Of a DNA stretch of 64,000 nucleotides, positions 36,414-45,118 are shown piece after piece. Below the pieces are notes generated by a model, which worked only from the letters and a program-made list of their open reading frames with translations, ran no database searches and was not told the origin of the DNA. Source of the DNA: Clostridia bacterium (GTDB lineage: Bacteria > Bacillota > Clostridia > Oscillospirales > Acutalibacteraceae). Numbering within the stretch: position 1 is the first letter of the stretch; each line of letters begins with the position of its first letter. The translations under genes and the position numbers were made by a program. The DNA lies in NCBI GenBank assembly GCA_017395425.1, contig JAFPUM010000061.1, forward strand, positions 62,001 through 126,000, written 5' to 3'.

Positions 36414-37463
36414 ATGAAGAAGATTCTGGTGATTGACGACAATAAGACCACACTCGCAATGGCAAAACAGGCCATCGGTGACGAATATACCGTTATTGCG
36501 GTGATTTCCGGGTATCAGGCACTCAAATATCTCGAACGGGAAATTCCCGACCTGATTCTGCTGGATCTGAATATGCCGGATATGGACGGCAAGCAGACCA
36601 TGCGCCGCATGAAAAGCAATGAAAAATGGGCAGATATTCCGATCATTGTACTGACCGTAGAGAACAGTCCCCAGACAGAGGTGGAATGTCTCGAAATGGG
36701 CGCAATCGATTTTATTGCCAAACCGTTTGTGCCGCAGGTCATGAAGTCCCGCATCGCCCGGGCACTGGAACTGGAAGATTACCGCCGCCGGCTTCAGCTC
36801 GACAACGAGAAGAAGCGTATGCAGCTTGAAAAAATGAAATCCCAGACCATCATGGTACTCGCCAATATGATCGACACCCGCGATACGGTTACGGGCGTAC
36901 ACGTCCGCCGTGTAAGCGCCATTGTGGAAACATTGGTCAAAAAAATGCGGGCGGCGGGGATGTATCCCGAATTTCTCGACGACCGCTATGTATTAAGCAT
37001 TACGCTGGCGGCACCGCTGCACGACATCGGCAAAATCAAGATTCCCGACACGGTTCTCAAAAAGCAGGGCGATCTCACAGAGGAAGAGTTTGAACTCATG
37101 AAAACCCACACCATTGAAGGCGCCAAGATTCTGCAGGCCTTTGCCGATGAGATTGACGACAATTACTATCTCCTGCTGGGCAAGGATATGGCCGCCTATC
37201 ATCATGAATGGTGGAACGGCAAGGGCTATCCCTACGGTCTGAGAGGGACAAAAATCCCGTTCTGTGCGCGTGTGCTGGCAGTCGCGGACGTGTTCGACGC
37301 GCTGATTTCCAAACGCAGCTACAAGCAGCAGATGACCTTTGATCAGGCATTTGAAATTATCAAAAAGGGCAGCGGCGGTCATTTTGACCCCGAAATCGTA
37401 GATATGTTCCTGCGCATCCGTCCCGAAATCGAACGGGTGGCACTCATTGGTATCGACGACTGA
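36414..37463 (+). CDS. Response regulator with HD-GYP cyclic-di-GMP phosphodiesterase output
   Basis: 349 residues. Receiver (1-125) with ILVIDDN, phospho-acceptor Asp51 in LILLDLNMPD, and IAKPF lysine; then an HD-GYP domain with HDIGK (near 203) and HHEWWNGKGYPYG (near 262), the intact signature of cyclic-di-GMP hydrolases. Phosphorylation by the upstream hybrid kinase would therefore change cyclic-di-GMP levels. A short coiled segment (about 128-146) joins the domains. It is followed within 20 bases by a NUDIX gene, so the three may be cotranscribed. Confidence 0.93.
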   Translation: MKKILVIDDNKTTLAMAKQAIGDEYTVIAVISGYQALKYLEREIPDLILLDLNMPDMDGKQTMRRMKSNEKWADIPIIVLTVENSPQTEVECLEMGAIDFIAKPFVPQVMKSRIARALELEDYRRRLQLDNEKKRMQLEKMKSQTIMVLANMIDTRDTVTGVHVRRVSAIVETLVKKMRAAGMYPEFLDDRYVLSITLAAPLHDIGKIKIPDTVLKKQGDLTEEEFELMKTHTIEGAKILQAFADEIDDNYYLLLGKDMAAYHHEWWNGKGYPYGLRGTKIPFCARVLAVADVFDALISKRSYKQQMTFDQAFEIIKKGSGGHFDPEIVDMFLRIRPEIERVALIGIDD

Positions 37464-37483
37464 TCCGGAAGGGAGATTCTTGC

Positions 37484-37930
37484 ATGGCACGCACCGAAAC
37501 CGTCATACTGACCAATATGTGTCTGCTGCGTGACGCCCAGGGACGTATTCTGGTCGAGAACCGCGTGGATGAGCATTGGGGCGGCATAGCGCTGCCGGGC
37601 GGACATGTGGAGCCGGGTGAGCCCTTTGTGGCGTCGATGGTTCGCGAGATGCAGGAAGAAACCGGTTTGACTGTCGAGCATCCCAAACTCTGCGGCATAT
37701 GTCAGTTCACGCACTATCAGGGCTACCGCTACATCGTGCTGCTCTTTTGTGCCGACCGCTTCAGCGGTGAGCTGCATTCATCGGAAGAAGGCGAGGTTTT
37801 CTGGCTCGACCGCCGGAATATCGGGCAGTACAAAACCGTTCCTGACTTTGAGCGGATTCTGGAAGCCTTTGAAAACGATGATATCAGCGAATTCTTTTAC
37901 GATACGGATTTCAACATTCAACTTCTTTGA
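37484..37930 (+). CDS. NUDIX hydrolase
   Basis: 148 residues. GGHVEPGEPFVASMVREMQEETG (split across residues 39-61) has the NUDIX box residues G, E, REM and EE. The family hydrolyses nucleoside diphosphates linked to another moiety; relatives of this size are often 8-oxo-dGTP diphosphatases. It begins 20 bases after the HD-GYP regulator and has a terminator behind it, so it is probably the last gene of that transcript. Confidence 0.92.
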   Translation: MARTETVILTNMCLLRDAQGRILVENRVDEHWGGIALPGGHVEPGEPFVASMVREMQEETGLTVEHPKLCGICQFTHYQGYRYIVLLFCADRFSGELHSSEEGEVFWLDRRNIGQYKTVPDFERILEAFENDDISEFFYDTDFNIQLL

Positions 37931-37937
37931 ATGCAAT

Positions 37938-37980
37938 AAGGCGGGCAGAGGGTCAATTGACGACCGATTGCCCGCCTTTT
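37938..37980 (+). terminator. Terminator after the NUDIX gene
   Basis: AAGGCGGGCA pairs with TGCCCGCCTT, followed by TTGATTTT. Confidence 0.85.
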
Positions 37981-38017
37981 GATTTTGGGAACATCGTTTG
38001 CCCATCGTCTGACCGTC

Positions 38018-38046
38018 TTGACATCAAAGACAAAGAGCGATATAAT
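38018..38046 (+). promoter_or_regulatory. Promoter of the first Rpn gene
   Basis: Full consensus TTGACA-17-TATAAT, 20 bases before the start. Confidence 0.88.
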
Positions 38047-38065
38047 AAAGGCAGGAAGGGATGTG

Positions 38066-39097
38066 ATGACAATGGCGGACAAAGATACAGTGACAAAGGA
38101 ATATATGCAGGACAGCGCCACCTTTGCAGATGCTTTTAACTTCCTGCTTTATGACGGTCGGCAGGTGATCCGACCCGAATCGCTCCGACCGTTGGATACG
38201 ACCGCTATCGTGCTGCCCTACGGAGACAGGGATGACAGCCTTTCCGTGCCGATGCAGCGGTACAGAGATGTACTGAAACTCGTGACGGTCATGGAAGATG
38301 ACAAGGCGGCTTATCTGCTGCTGGGCATTGAGAATCAGTCGCAGATTCATTACGCAATGCCTGTGAGAAATATGCTCTACGACGCAATACAATATGCGGC
38401 ACAGATCGAAAACACCGCCAAGGCTCACCGCAAGGGCGGTCACAAGCCCGCCACCGGCGCGGAGTTCCTATCGGGTTTTTATGGTACGGATAAGCTTTTG
38501 CCGGTGATTACGCTGACGATGTATTTCGGCGCGGAACAATGGACGGCGCCGACGGATTTATACGGTATGCTGTCAGCAGATACCGATATTCTTCGATTCG
38601 TCGATAATTATCACCTTCATTTGATTGCGCCAGCTCAGATACCGGACGAGGACTTTCGCAAATTTCACACGGAACTCAATCAGGCATTGAAATATGTGAA
38701 ATATTCCTCAAATAAAAACCGTCTGAACGATCTCCTATACGAAGACGAGACATATAGACATATTTCAAGAAAAACAGCAAATATGCTGAATCTGGTGACA
38801 GGATCTGATTTACACTATGAAAAAGGAAAGGAGACAGTGGATATGTGTCTTGCAATTGAAGAAATGAGAAACGCCGCGAAAGCGGAAGGCATGGAAACCG
38901 GCATGGAAAAAGGTATGGCGCAGGGCATGGAAAAAGGCATGGCGCAGGGCATGGAAAAAGGGATTCTCGGTGCCATTGCAATATGCCGCGATCTTGGCTT
39001 GGATAATAACGATATCATTGCCAGAATAATTGCGAAATTCTCCGTTACCCGAACGGATGCCGAGCGGTATCTGAATGCGGCTCTTTCCGAGACATGA
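38066..39097 (+). CDS. Rpn family (PD-(D/E)XK) putative nuclease, copy 1
   Basis: 343 residues. The core YLLLGIENQSQIHYAMPVR (ExQ in place of ExK) and the following YDAIQYAAQIE are typical of the Rpn/COG5464 group, recombination-promoting nucleases related to transposase-like PD-(D/E)XK enzymes. The C-terminal part carries a GMEKGMAQ repeat of 24-bp units (38889-38960) and a helical tail. GGAAGGG precedes the ATG at 38066; an ATG two codons later is possible. It is a single gene. Two other Rpn loci lie in this window. The cellular role of the family is not settled; a toxin or phage-defence role has been suggested for some members. Confidence 0.85.
   Translation: MTMADKDTVTKEYMQDSATFADAFNFLLYDGRQVIRPESLRPLDTTAIVLPYGDRDDSLSVPMQRYRDVLKLVTVMEDDKAAYLLLGIENQSQIHYAMPVRNMLYDAIQYAAQIENTAKAHRKGGHKPATGAEFLSGFYGTDKLLPVITLTMYFGAEQWTAPTDLYGMLSADTDILRFVDNYHLHLIAPAQIPDEDFRKFHTELNQALKYVKYSSNKNRLNDLLYEDETYRHISRKTANMLNLVTGSDLHYEKGKETVDMCLAIEEMRNAAKAEGMETGMEKGMAQGMEKGMAQGMEKGILGAIAICRDLGLDNNDIIARIIAKFSVTRTDAERYLNAALSET
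38889..38960 (+). repeat. 24-bp in-frame tandem repeat in Rpn copy 1
   Basis: Units encoding GMEKGMAQ, about two and a half copies plus a diverged leading half. Confidence 0.8.
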
Positions 39098-39117
39098 CGA
39101 CAGACGCAATAAAAATT

Positions 39118-39177
39118 CAAAAACACACTGTTGCTTTCCGGTGCAATCGCGTATAGAAGACAGCAGTGTGTTTTATT
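39118..39177. terminator. Bidirectional terminator between Rpn copy 1 and sigK
   Basis: AAAACACACTGTTG and CAGCAGTGTGTTTT form the stem with A and T tails. Confidence 0.8.
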
Positions 39178-39188
39178 TTTGGGCGTTA

Positions 39189-39893
39189 TCAAAGCTTCCG
39201 GCGCAGGCGTTCAAGCAGCTTTTTTTCGATACGGCTGACATAGGAGCGGGAGATGTGCATTTCCTCGGCAATCTCCCGCTGGGTGCGGGGCTTGCGTCCG
39301 TCCAGTCCGTAGCGCTGGATTAAAATACGCCGCTCGGCATCGTCCAGTTCCTCCCGGAGCAGCCGGCGCAGCTTGCGGCATTGCAGATCGTCGGCAATAT
39401 CGTCCGCAATGGTATCATCCACTGCAATGGTATCCATGATGGTCAGTACATTGCCGCTTCGGTCGGTTTCAATGGGGTCGTTCAGCGAGACATCGAGAGA
39501 ATGTTTTTTGCCGCTTCGGAGCGCCATGAGAATTTCGTTCTGAATGCAGATAGAAGCATACGAGGAAAATCTAGCGGCTTTTTCGGCACAAAAAGTATCG
39601 GCGGCTTTAATCAGACCGATCGTTCCGATGGAAATCAAGTCGTCCGCGTCGGGTACCGCACCCGCATATTTTTTGCTGATATGCGCCACAAGCCGCAGAT
39701 TATGCTCGATCAGGCGCTGACGGGCATGACGATCACCTTTTGCCATGGCTTCAATACAGGCACGTTCCTCAGCGGGAGAAAGACGGGGCGGAAAGCCAGA
39801 AATGGATGACACGCTCAGAAACAGACTGTAAAACCCGCAGAGTACCTCCGGCAGCGCCCTGCCGCATTCCCACAGCAATTGCATGATTCCCAT
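39189..39893 (-). CDS. sigK: Sporulation sigma factor, SigK type
   Basis: 234 residues. A short hydrophobic pro-region (MGIMQLLWECGRALPEVL...) precedes region 2 with RQRLIEHNLRLVAHISKKY and DLISIGTIGLIKA, and region 4 ends in TQREIAEEMHISRSYVSRIE. The arrangement and the pro-sequence fit the mother-cell sigma factor K, made inactive and cleaved late in sporulation; SigE is the main alternative. The gene is intact, with no skin element. The start at 39893 has GGAGG 7 bases upstream; the frame to 39929 is not supported. It implies that the organism can sporulate. Confidence 0.88.
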   Translation of the reverse strand: MGIMQLLWECGRALPEVLCGFYSLFLSVSSISGFPPRLSPAEERACIEAMAKGDRHARQRLIEHNLRLVAHISKKYAGAVPDADDLISIGTIGLIKAADTFCAEKAARFSSYASICIQNEILMALRSGKKHSLDVSLNDPIETDRSGNVLTIMDTIAVDDTIADDIADDLQCRKLRRLLREELDDAERRILIQRYGLDGRKPRTQREIAEEMHISRSYVSRIEKKLLERLRRKL

Positions 39894-40061
39894 AATGATT
39901 CCTCCCCCGGACATGACATGCCGGTTCAAACTTCAGCCATTCACTGACAGCATATGCGTCAGCGTTTGTTTGTGTGTCTGTCCGGGGTAGAAATCCACGC
40001 AATATGAATTCTTCTTGAATTTTTCTTCACAAAAATATGAAAAAAATATGAAAAAAACACC

Positions 40062-40090
40062 TAGACAAACGACGGGATTTGTTGTATGAT
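40062..40090 (+). promoter_or_regulatory. Promoter of the DUF3221-like lipoprotein gene
   Basis: TAGACA-17-TATGAT, about 70 bases before the TTG start. Confidence 0.6.
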
Positions 40091-40160
40091 AAGATAGTCT
40101 ATTCGGATAAATTTATAGATTTACTGTCGGTCTGTACGCCGACAGTCGGAGGGTACTGCT

Positions 40161-40937
40161 TTGAAACCAACTATTTCCCTGATATCCCTCGTGCTGGCTG
40201 CGACGCTGCTGCTGTCTGTATGCGTTTCCTGCCGTGGCGAGGATACTTCCGGTCAGCCGCCGCTTGCCAGCGGTTCGGTCATCGTGGCGGACGATTCGAT
40301 TCCCGACCGTGCGCCAAATATCACCGGTGTGGTGACTGCCGTGACGGCGGTGCGCGAAGGCGTCACGCTGCTGGTGGAAATCCCCGGCAAAAACAACACC
40401 TATGCCGATGAGCGGGTATATGTCACCGTGACATCCCATACCATCGTGGAAACCGGCGACCGGCATCGTCTGGATGACGCGGCTTCCATCGCGCCCGGAG
40501 ACACCGTTTCGGTCTGGTACACTGGCAGCGCCGCCGGTACCTCCCCTGCCTATGCGACAGCACACGGCGTGCGGGTCACGGCGCGGGTAGAGGATATGCT
40601 GCTTAAGCTCCGTCTGGGCGGGACGGAAATTATGGCTTCTCCCGCGGAGAACGAAGTCACCGCCACGGATATCAAGCCCCTGCTCTACGGATCCTATCTG
40701 GTCTGGCCGGGAGAAGGAACCATTCATCTGTCATTTCCCAAAAAAGTCACCGCACTTTCCGCTACTGCCACGCCGCTGAAAATCCAGACCGAGGGCAGCT
40801 ATCATCTCAAAACCGACGCGGCGGGACTGTTGCTGGAGGTGCCCGCCAATCTCCCGTCCGGGGAATCACTCGTATCGCTGCGGGTAGATTACGAGGAAGG
40901 CACCGATTATTATATGTTCCTGCTGCATGTGAGATAA
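40161..40937 (+). CDS. Lipoprotein of unknown function, DUF3221-like N-terminal domain
   Basis: 258 residues from a TTG start with GGAGGG upstream. A signal peptide ends in a Cys-rich lipobox region (LSVCVSC), then a small beta-barrel-like segment (NITGVVTAVTAVREGVTLLV to the VWYTGSA region) resembling DUF3221/OB-type domains of secreted proteins, and a C-terminal beta-rich part with SYLVWPGEG and LPSGESLVSLRVDY. Probably anchored on the outer face of the membrane. I assign no function. It stands alone and reads toward glyS, which has its own promoter. Confidence 0.72.
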   Translation: MKPTISLISLVLAATLLLSVCVSCRGEDTSGQPPLASGSVIVADDSIPDRAPNITGVVTAVTAVREGVTLLVEIPGKNNTYADERVYVTVTSHTIVETGDRHRLDDAASIAPGDTVSVWYTGSAAGTSPAYATAHGVRVTARVEDMLLKLRLGGTEIMASPAENEVTATDIKPLLYGSYLVWPGEGTIHLSFPKKVTALSATATPLKIQTEGSYHLKTDAAGLLLEVPANLPSGESLVSLRVDYEEGTDYYMFLLHVR

Positions 40938-40976
40938 CACAAATCAGCCCACGGAATTTTATCGCTTTTCAGACAC

Positions 40977-41006
40977 TTGACAGAACTGCTCCTGACGTGG
41001 TATGAT
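40977..41006 (+). promoter_or_regulatory. Promoter of glyS
   Basis: TTGACA-18-TATGAT. The leader is under 35 bases, so there is no room for a T-box. Confidence 0.75.
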
Positions 41007-41040
41007 ATACAGTACGTAACAGCAAAGGAAGGTTTTTACA

Positions 41041-42441
41041 ATGCAAAACACCGAAAAAATCATGGACAAAATCGTGGCGCTCTGCAAGGGCAGAGGCTTT
41101 GTCTATCCCGGCTCCGAAATCTACGGCGGTCTTTCCAATACCTGGGACTACGGCCCGCTGGGTGTGCTGCTCAAAAACAACATCAAAAACGCATGGCTCA
41201 AGAAGTTCGTGCAGGAAAGCAAATACAACGTCGGACTGGATGCCGCGATTCTCATGAATCCCCAGACATGGGTGGCTTCGGGACATCTGGGCGGCTTCTC
41301 CGACCCGCTGATGGACTGCAAGGAGTGCAAAACCCGTCACCGCGCCGACAATCTCATCGAGGATTTTGACGGCACCAACGTCGCCGGCTGGACCAACGAA
41401 CAGCTTGTCGCTTATATCAATGAAAAGCAGATTCCCTGCCCCAACTGCGGCAAGCACAACTTCTCGGATATCCGCCAGTTCAATCTGATGTTCAAGACAT
41501 TCCAGGGCGTCACGGAAGACACCAAGAGTGAACTCTACCTCCGTCCCGAAACCGCCCAAGGTATCTTTGTCAACTTCGCCAATATCCAGCGCACCACCCG
41601 CCGCAAGGTTCCCTTCGGCGTGGCACAGATCGGTAAGTCCTTCCGCAACGAGATTACCCCCAAGAACTTCATCTTCCGCGTGCGGGAATTTGAGCAGATG
41701 GAACTGGAATTCTTCTGCAAACCCGGCACCGACCTCGAATGGTTCGAGTATTGGCGCGGCTTCTGCCGTGACTGGCTCTATGCTCTCGGCATCAAGGAGG
41801 AAAATCTCCGTCTGCGCGACCATTCCGCCGAGGAGCTTTGCTTCTATTCCAAGGCAACCACCGACTTTGAATATCTCTTCCCGTTCGGCTGGGGCGAGCT
41901 CTGGGGCGTCGCCGACAGAACCGATTATGACCTCACCCAGCACATCAACACCAGCGGCAAGAGCCTAGAATACTTCGATCCCGTGACCAATGAGAAATAC
42001 ATTCCCTATGTCATCGAACCGTCGCTCGGTGTGGAACGCCTGTTCCTCGCCATCATGACCGAAGCCTATGACGAAGAAACGGTGGACGAAGCCAAGAACG
42101 ACGTGCGTACCGTGCTGCACCTGCATCCGGCGCTCGCTCCGTATAAAGCTGCGGTTCTGCCACTTTCCAGGAAGCTCTCCCCCGCTGCAGAAGAGATTTA
42201 CGCTATGCTGTCCAAGGACTTCATGGTGGACTTTGATGACACCGGCTCCATCGGCAAGCGCTACCGCCGCGAGGACGAAATCGGTACCCCCTACTGCATC
42301 ACCGTAGACTTCCAGACCGTCGGCGACGACAAGACGCCCGCTGACCACTGTGTGACCGTCCGCGACCGCGACACGATGGAACAGGTGCGTATTCCGATCA
42401 GCGAGCTCAAAGCCTTCCTCTCGGAGAAAATTGCGTTCTGA
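41041..42441 (+). CDS. glyS: Glycyl-tRNA synthetase, single-chain (alpha2) type
   Basis: Charges tRNA-Gly. The 466-residue class II synthetase begins [22 protein letters not shown], with motif 2 [21 protein letters not shown] and motif 3 [15 protein letters not shown], and a C-terminal anticodon-binding domain (about 360-466). This is the homodimeric type (GlyQS-like archaeal/eukaryal/Gram-positive form), not the alpha2beta2 pair. Length and motifs are complete. It has a promoter with a very short leader and no T-box, unlike many synthetase genes in Firmicutes. Confidence 0.96.
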   Translation: MQNTEKIMDKIVALCKGRGFVYPGSEIYGGLSNTWDYGPLGVLLKNNIKNAWLKKFVQESKYNVGLDAAILMNPQTWVASGHLGGFSDPLMDCKECKTRHRADNLIEDFDGTNVAGWTNEQLVAYINEKQIPCPNCGKHNFSDIRQFNLMFKTFQGVTEDTKSELYLRPETAQGIFVNFANIQRTTRRKVPFGVAQIGKSFRNEITPKNFIFRVREFEQMELEFFCKPGTDLEWFEYWRGFCRDWLYALGIKEENLRLRDHSAEELCFYSKATTDFEYLFPFGWGELWGVADRTDYDLTQHINTSGKSLEYFDPVTNEKYIPYVIEPSLGVERLFLAIMTEAYDEETVDEAKNDVRTVLHLHPALAPYKAAVLPLSRKLSPAAEEIYAMLSKDFMVDFDDTGSIGKRYRREDEIGTPYCITVDFQTVGDDKTPADHCVTVRDRDTMEQVRIPISELKAFLSEKIAF

Positions 42442-42564
42442 AATAAGCGGAACCCGTCACACATACGATAAAAATGCAGTCCTGCCTTTCGTTCACAGGA
42501 ACGGAGACAGGGCTGCCTTGTATTTCTGTTTCACGATGCACACAGAAAGGAGACAAAAACCAAA

Positions 42565-43419
42565 ATGAAACTGAAATCCATTGTTTCGGCGCTGCTGGCA
42601 CTGGTCATGGGACTGTTTACCGGATGCGCCAATCAAGAATCCGACCCTGCCAATCCTGCGGCATCACAGAAAACCCGCGTCACGCTTACCGCTCTTAACG
42701 TGGGCAAAGCGGACTGTCTGGTGATTCAATCGGCAGGCACCGTCGTCATGATTGACACGGGTACGGAGGAATCGGTCGGTGACATTGAGCGCTTTTTGGA
42801 AAAAAACGATATTTCCAGAATCGACGTGCTGATGCTCACGCATTTTGACCGTGACCATGTGGGCGGTGCCGACAAACTTATCAAACGCTATGACATCGGC
42901 AAGGTGTATGCCACTTACTACATCGCCAAGGAATCTGATGATATCGACGAATATCTCAAGGCGCTCAAAAAGAAACAGCTGGAGCCGATTCCCGTGGATC
43001 AGGAGATGACTTTTACGCTGGACGGTGTCAAATGGCAGCTGTTCCCGCCGCTGAAAGACAGCTATAAAAAAGAGGAAAGCAACAATTCTTCCATGGCAGC
43101 GCGTATGTGCTATGGCGAAACGTCCGTACTCTTTACAGGCGACGCGCAGAAGGCGAGAATTGACGAGCTTCTGGACATCGACGGTCTGCAAAGCGACGTC
43201 ATCAAAATGCCGCATCATGGCGGTTATGAAAAAAATCTGGACGATCTTCTCGAGGCGGTACAGCCCACCTATGCGATTCTGACCGATTCGGACGATCAGC
43301 CGACCGCCAGCAAGACCCAAGCCCTGCTGGAAGATTATCAGGTGCAGTCCTATTCCACGCGGGACGGAGATATTGTCATCATGACGGACGGCGAGCATAT
43401 CAGTGTCTCACAGTCATAA
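42565..43419 (+). CDS. ComEC-like metallo-beta-lactamase fold lipoprotein
   Basis: 284 residues. Lipobox GLFTGC (Cys21) gives an outside-anchored lipoprotein. The domain begins LTALNVGKADCLVIQSAG and carries the metal motif LTHFDRDHVGG (near 91-101) and later FTGDAQKAR and MPHHGG, as in the extracellular hydrolase domain of ComEC and stand-alone relatives. The ComEC domain is a nuclease in DNA uptake; stand-alone lipoproteins may cut extracellular DNA or phosphodiesters. No competence genes adjoin, though comF is in the window. GAAAGGAG precedes the ATG. Confidence 0.9.
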   Translation: MKLKSIVSALLALVMGLFTGCANQESDPANPAASQKTRVTLTALNVGKADCLVIQSAGTVVMIDTGTEESVGDIERFLEKNDISRIDVLMLTHFDRDHVGGADKLIKRYDIGKVYATYYIAKESDDIDEYLKALKKKQLEPIPVDQEMTFTLDGVKWQLFPPLKDSYKKEESNNSSMAARMCYGETSVLFTGDAQKARIDELLDIDGLQSDVIKMPHHGGYEKNLDDLLEAVQPTYAILTDSDDQPTASKTQALLEDYQVQSYSTRDGDIVIMTDGEHISVSQS

Positions 43420-43425
43420 CAGAAT

Positions 43426-43472
43426 AGACCGCACTTTTACACGATGGTTTGTGTGAAAGTGCGGTCTTTTTA
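43426..43472. terminator. Terminator between the MBL lipoprotein gene and the small membrane protein gene
   Basis: AGACCGCACTTT-ACAC pairs with GTGT-AAAGTGCGGTCT and is followed by T5. Confidence 0.9.
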
Positions 43473-43526
43473 TCTGTATTCGTCTGATTGTATGAATGGT
43501 TCAGCGTGTCCTGTGACTGCATCTTG

Positions 43527-43778
43527 CTACTTGTCGTTTTGCGCCGAGGATGCGCCGTCTTTCTGGGATTGGTCCTTCTTAACATATCGGGCAAAGCTGC
43601 TGGCGAGAAAAAAAACGGCGTGGAGCAGCAGCAGAATCGCGGCGCCGAGCAGCATACCGCATATGAATGCGTTGTCCTCAAACGCGCCCCGGCGTTCGAG
43701 GTACATTTCCGCCATGAGTGCCGCAAAGCCAAATCCCATATAGGCGAGAGCCTTACCGTCAATGATTTTCTTTTCCAT
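43527..43778 (-). CDS. Small membrane protein, 83 residues
   Basis: Not recognised. Two hydrophobic helices (about 11-24 and 38-62) joined by an acidic loop, and a charged tail (KKDQSQKDG). GGGAGG lies 8 bases before the ATG. It follows the DUF2812 gene by 40 bases on the same strand, so it is probably the third gene of the PadR-DUF2812 unit and may act with it in the membrane. Confidence 0.72.
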   Translation of the reverse strand: MEKKIIDGKALAYMGFGFAALMAEMYLERRGAFEDNAFICGMLLGAAILLLLHAVFFLASSFARYVKKDQSQKDGASSAQNDK

Positions 43779-43818
43779 GTGTGTTTCCTCCCATTGTTTT
43801 TATGTTTTCGCCATGTGC

Positions 43819-44559
43819 TTATTGCGCTTTCGTTTTGCGGCTGTGAAACACCGCGATCATGACAATAAACAGCACCACAAGGATGCCGACCATCATACCC
43901 AGTGCTCCATAAGAACCTTCCTTTATCAGCACGAATACGGCTGAGATAAGGAGTACCGCAAGCATCGGAAACAGCAGTCCCAGAAACAGCTTCATCGGAT
44001 ATGGACGGGTGTTCTTCTGCCCGTTGATCATACGGTTGATATTGATAATGCCGGCTGTGAGCATACCAAACGTCAACCCGCAGGTGATCAGCATCCCAAC
44101 GCCGATATAGCTGGCATCACTGGTTGACAGAATGCGCGTCGAATTGCCGAAATTGAGAAGCATCACGCCGAAACAGATATAACAGACTTTTTTCCAGCGC
44201 CTGAGCATATCCACGCGGGACTGCTCGTCGGTGTAGATTTTGTATTCCTCGTCGGGAAGGTTGCGATCATAAGCCTTGCGGAACACATGCCAGCCGTTGG
44301 CGGTGGAATTCACCCGTTCCCAGCCCGCGTCGCGGAAGGTTTCGTCGTAGCGTGCCATATCCGTGATATGGTTGTTGTAATCCAGTTGATAGCGATAGAT
44401 CACGCTGTCGTCAAATACATATTTCTGACTGAAATTGCCGCCGTTCACGAGCTGCCAGCCCTGCTCCGACATACGGTTGTATTCCTGCTCTTCAAATTCA
44501 TAGTCCCACGCGGCAAAGATTTTGAAGGTTCTCTTGGTTTTTTTGGTGTTTTTCATCAT
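43819..44559 (-). CDS. DUF2812 domain membrane protein
   Basis: 246 residues. The soluble N-terminal part (KIFAAWDYEFEEQEYNRMSEQGWQL and DAGWERVNSTANGWHVFRK, split here at residues about 12-110) is DUF2812, which is regularly encoded next to PadR regulators; four hydrophobic helices follow (about 130-240). Function unknown. The start at 44559 has GGGAGG 5 bases upstream; the longer frame to 44667 overlaps the padR gene. It begins 19 bases after the PadR stop and is surely cotranscribed with it. Confidence 0.88.
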   Translation of the reverse strand: MMKNTKKTKRTFKIFAAWDYEFEEQEYNRMSEQGWQLVNGGNFSQKYVFDDSVIYRYQLDYNNHITDMARYDETFRDAGWERVNSTANGWHVFRKAYDRNLPDEEYKIYTDEQSRVDMLRRWKKVCYICFGVMLLNFGNSTRILSTSDASYIGVGMLITCGLTFGMLTAGIININRMINGQKNTRPYPMKLFLGLLFPMLAVLLISAVFVLIKEGSYGALGMMVGILVVLFIVMIAVFHSRKTKAQ

Positions 44560-44578
44560 GACTTCCTCCCTTGCATTA

Positions 44579-44902
44579 TCAATTCGTTGCTTCAATAATA
44601 TTCTTCGCACTCTCGGAAAGCTCAGAAATGCGGCGATACTCGGCGAGGAACACGTCTCTTCCCTCATCGGTCAGGCGATACATTCGCCGACGCTCGCCGC
44701 CGATTTCGGGGCATTCAATAATCCAGCCCTTTTTGAGCATATTGCCGGTGGCACCGTACATCGTGCCGGAACCGATCCTGACCCTTCCGCCGGAAAGTTG
44801 TTCGGTCATCTGCATAATGCCGTAACCGTGTTTGTCGCCGCTGTAAAGGCACAGCAGAATATAAAAATAACTCTCGGTCAGCGGTTCTGTTTGTTTTCCC
44901 AT
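44579..44902 (-). CDS. PadR family transcriptional regulator
   Basis: 107 residues. A winged helix with YILLCLYSGDKHGYGIMQMTE (split), GSGTMYGATGNMLKKGWI and GGERRRMYRLTDEG, the standard PadR-N signature. It probably represses its own operon, since the 7-bp inverted repeat at 44962-44980 sits between the -10 box and the gene. The downstream DUF2812 protein is the usual partner of this PadR subgroup. Confidence 0.94.
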   Translation of the reverse strand: MGKQTEPLTESYFYILLCLYSGDKHGYGIMQMTEQLSGGRVRIGSGTMYGATGNMLKKGWIIECPEIGGERRRMYRLTDEGRDVFLAEYRRISELSESAKNIIEATN

Positions 44903-44961
44903 CTTTTTCTCTCCTTTCTGTCGTAGAGCGATATGCCGTCGCTCAATATGTTGATTATCGC

Positions 44962-44980
44962 TATATCGTGTTTCGATATA
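44962..44980 (-). promoter_or_regulatory. Candidate PadR operator
   Basis: TATATCG-TGTTT-CGATATA, a perfect inverted repeat directly after the -10 box of the padR promoter. Related half-sites (GCGATAT) recur nearby at about 44931 and 44957. Confidence 0.7.
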
Positions 44981-45009
44981 AATATATCATAGAATATGTC
45001 GTCTGTCAA
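44981..45009 (-). promoter_or_regulatory. Promoter of the padR-DUF2812 unit
   Basis: TTGACA and TATATT on the minus strand with a 17-base spacer. Confidence 0.75.
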
Positions 45010-45064
45010 CATAGTTTGGCGATATTTACAAATAATTCATAATTTATAAATTCAACCGATACAG

Positions 45065-45108
45065 AAAAAGCTGCGGTCATGATTTCCAAGGAAATCGTGA
45101 CCGCAGCC
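45065..45108 (-). terminator. Terminator after Rpn copy 2
   Basis: GCTGCGGTCACGATTTCC pairs with its complement (one G-T), followed by TTTTTCTG on the minus strand. Confidence 0.88.
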
Positions 45109-45118
45109 GATGATGTTT

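Noticed and set aside
39189-39893. Skin-type element interrupting sigK
   Set aside because: The gene is continuous from the pro-sequence to region 4.
41012-41040. T-box in front of glyS
   Set aside because: The promoter leaves under 35 bases of leader, too short for a T-box.
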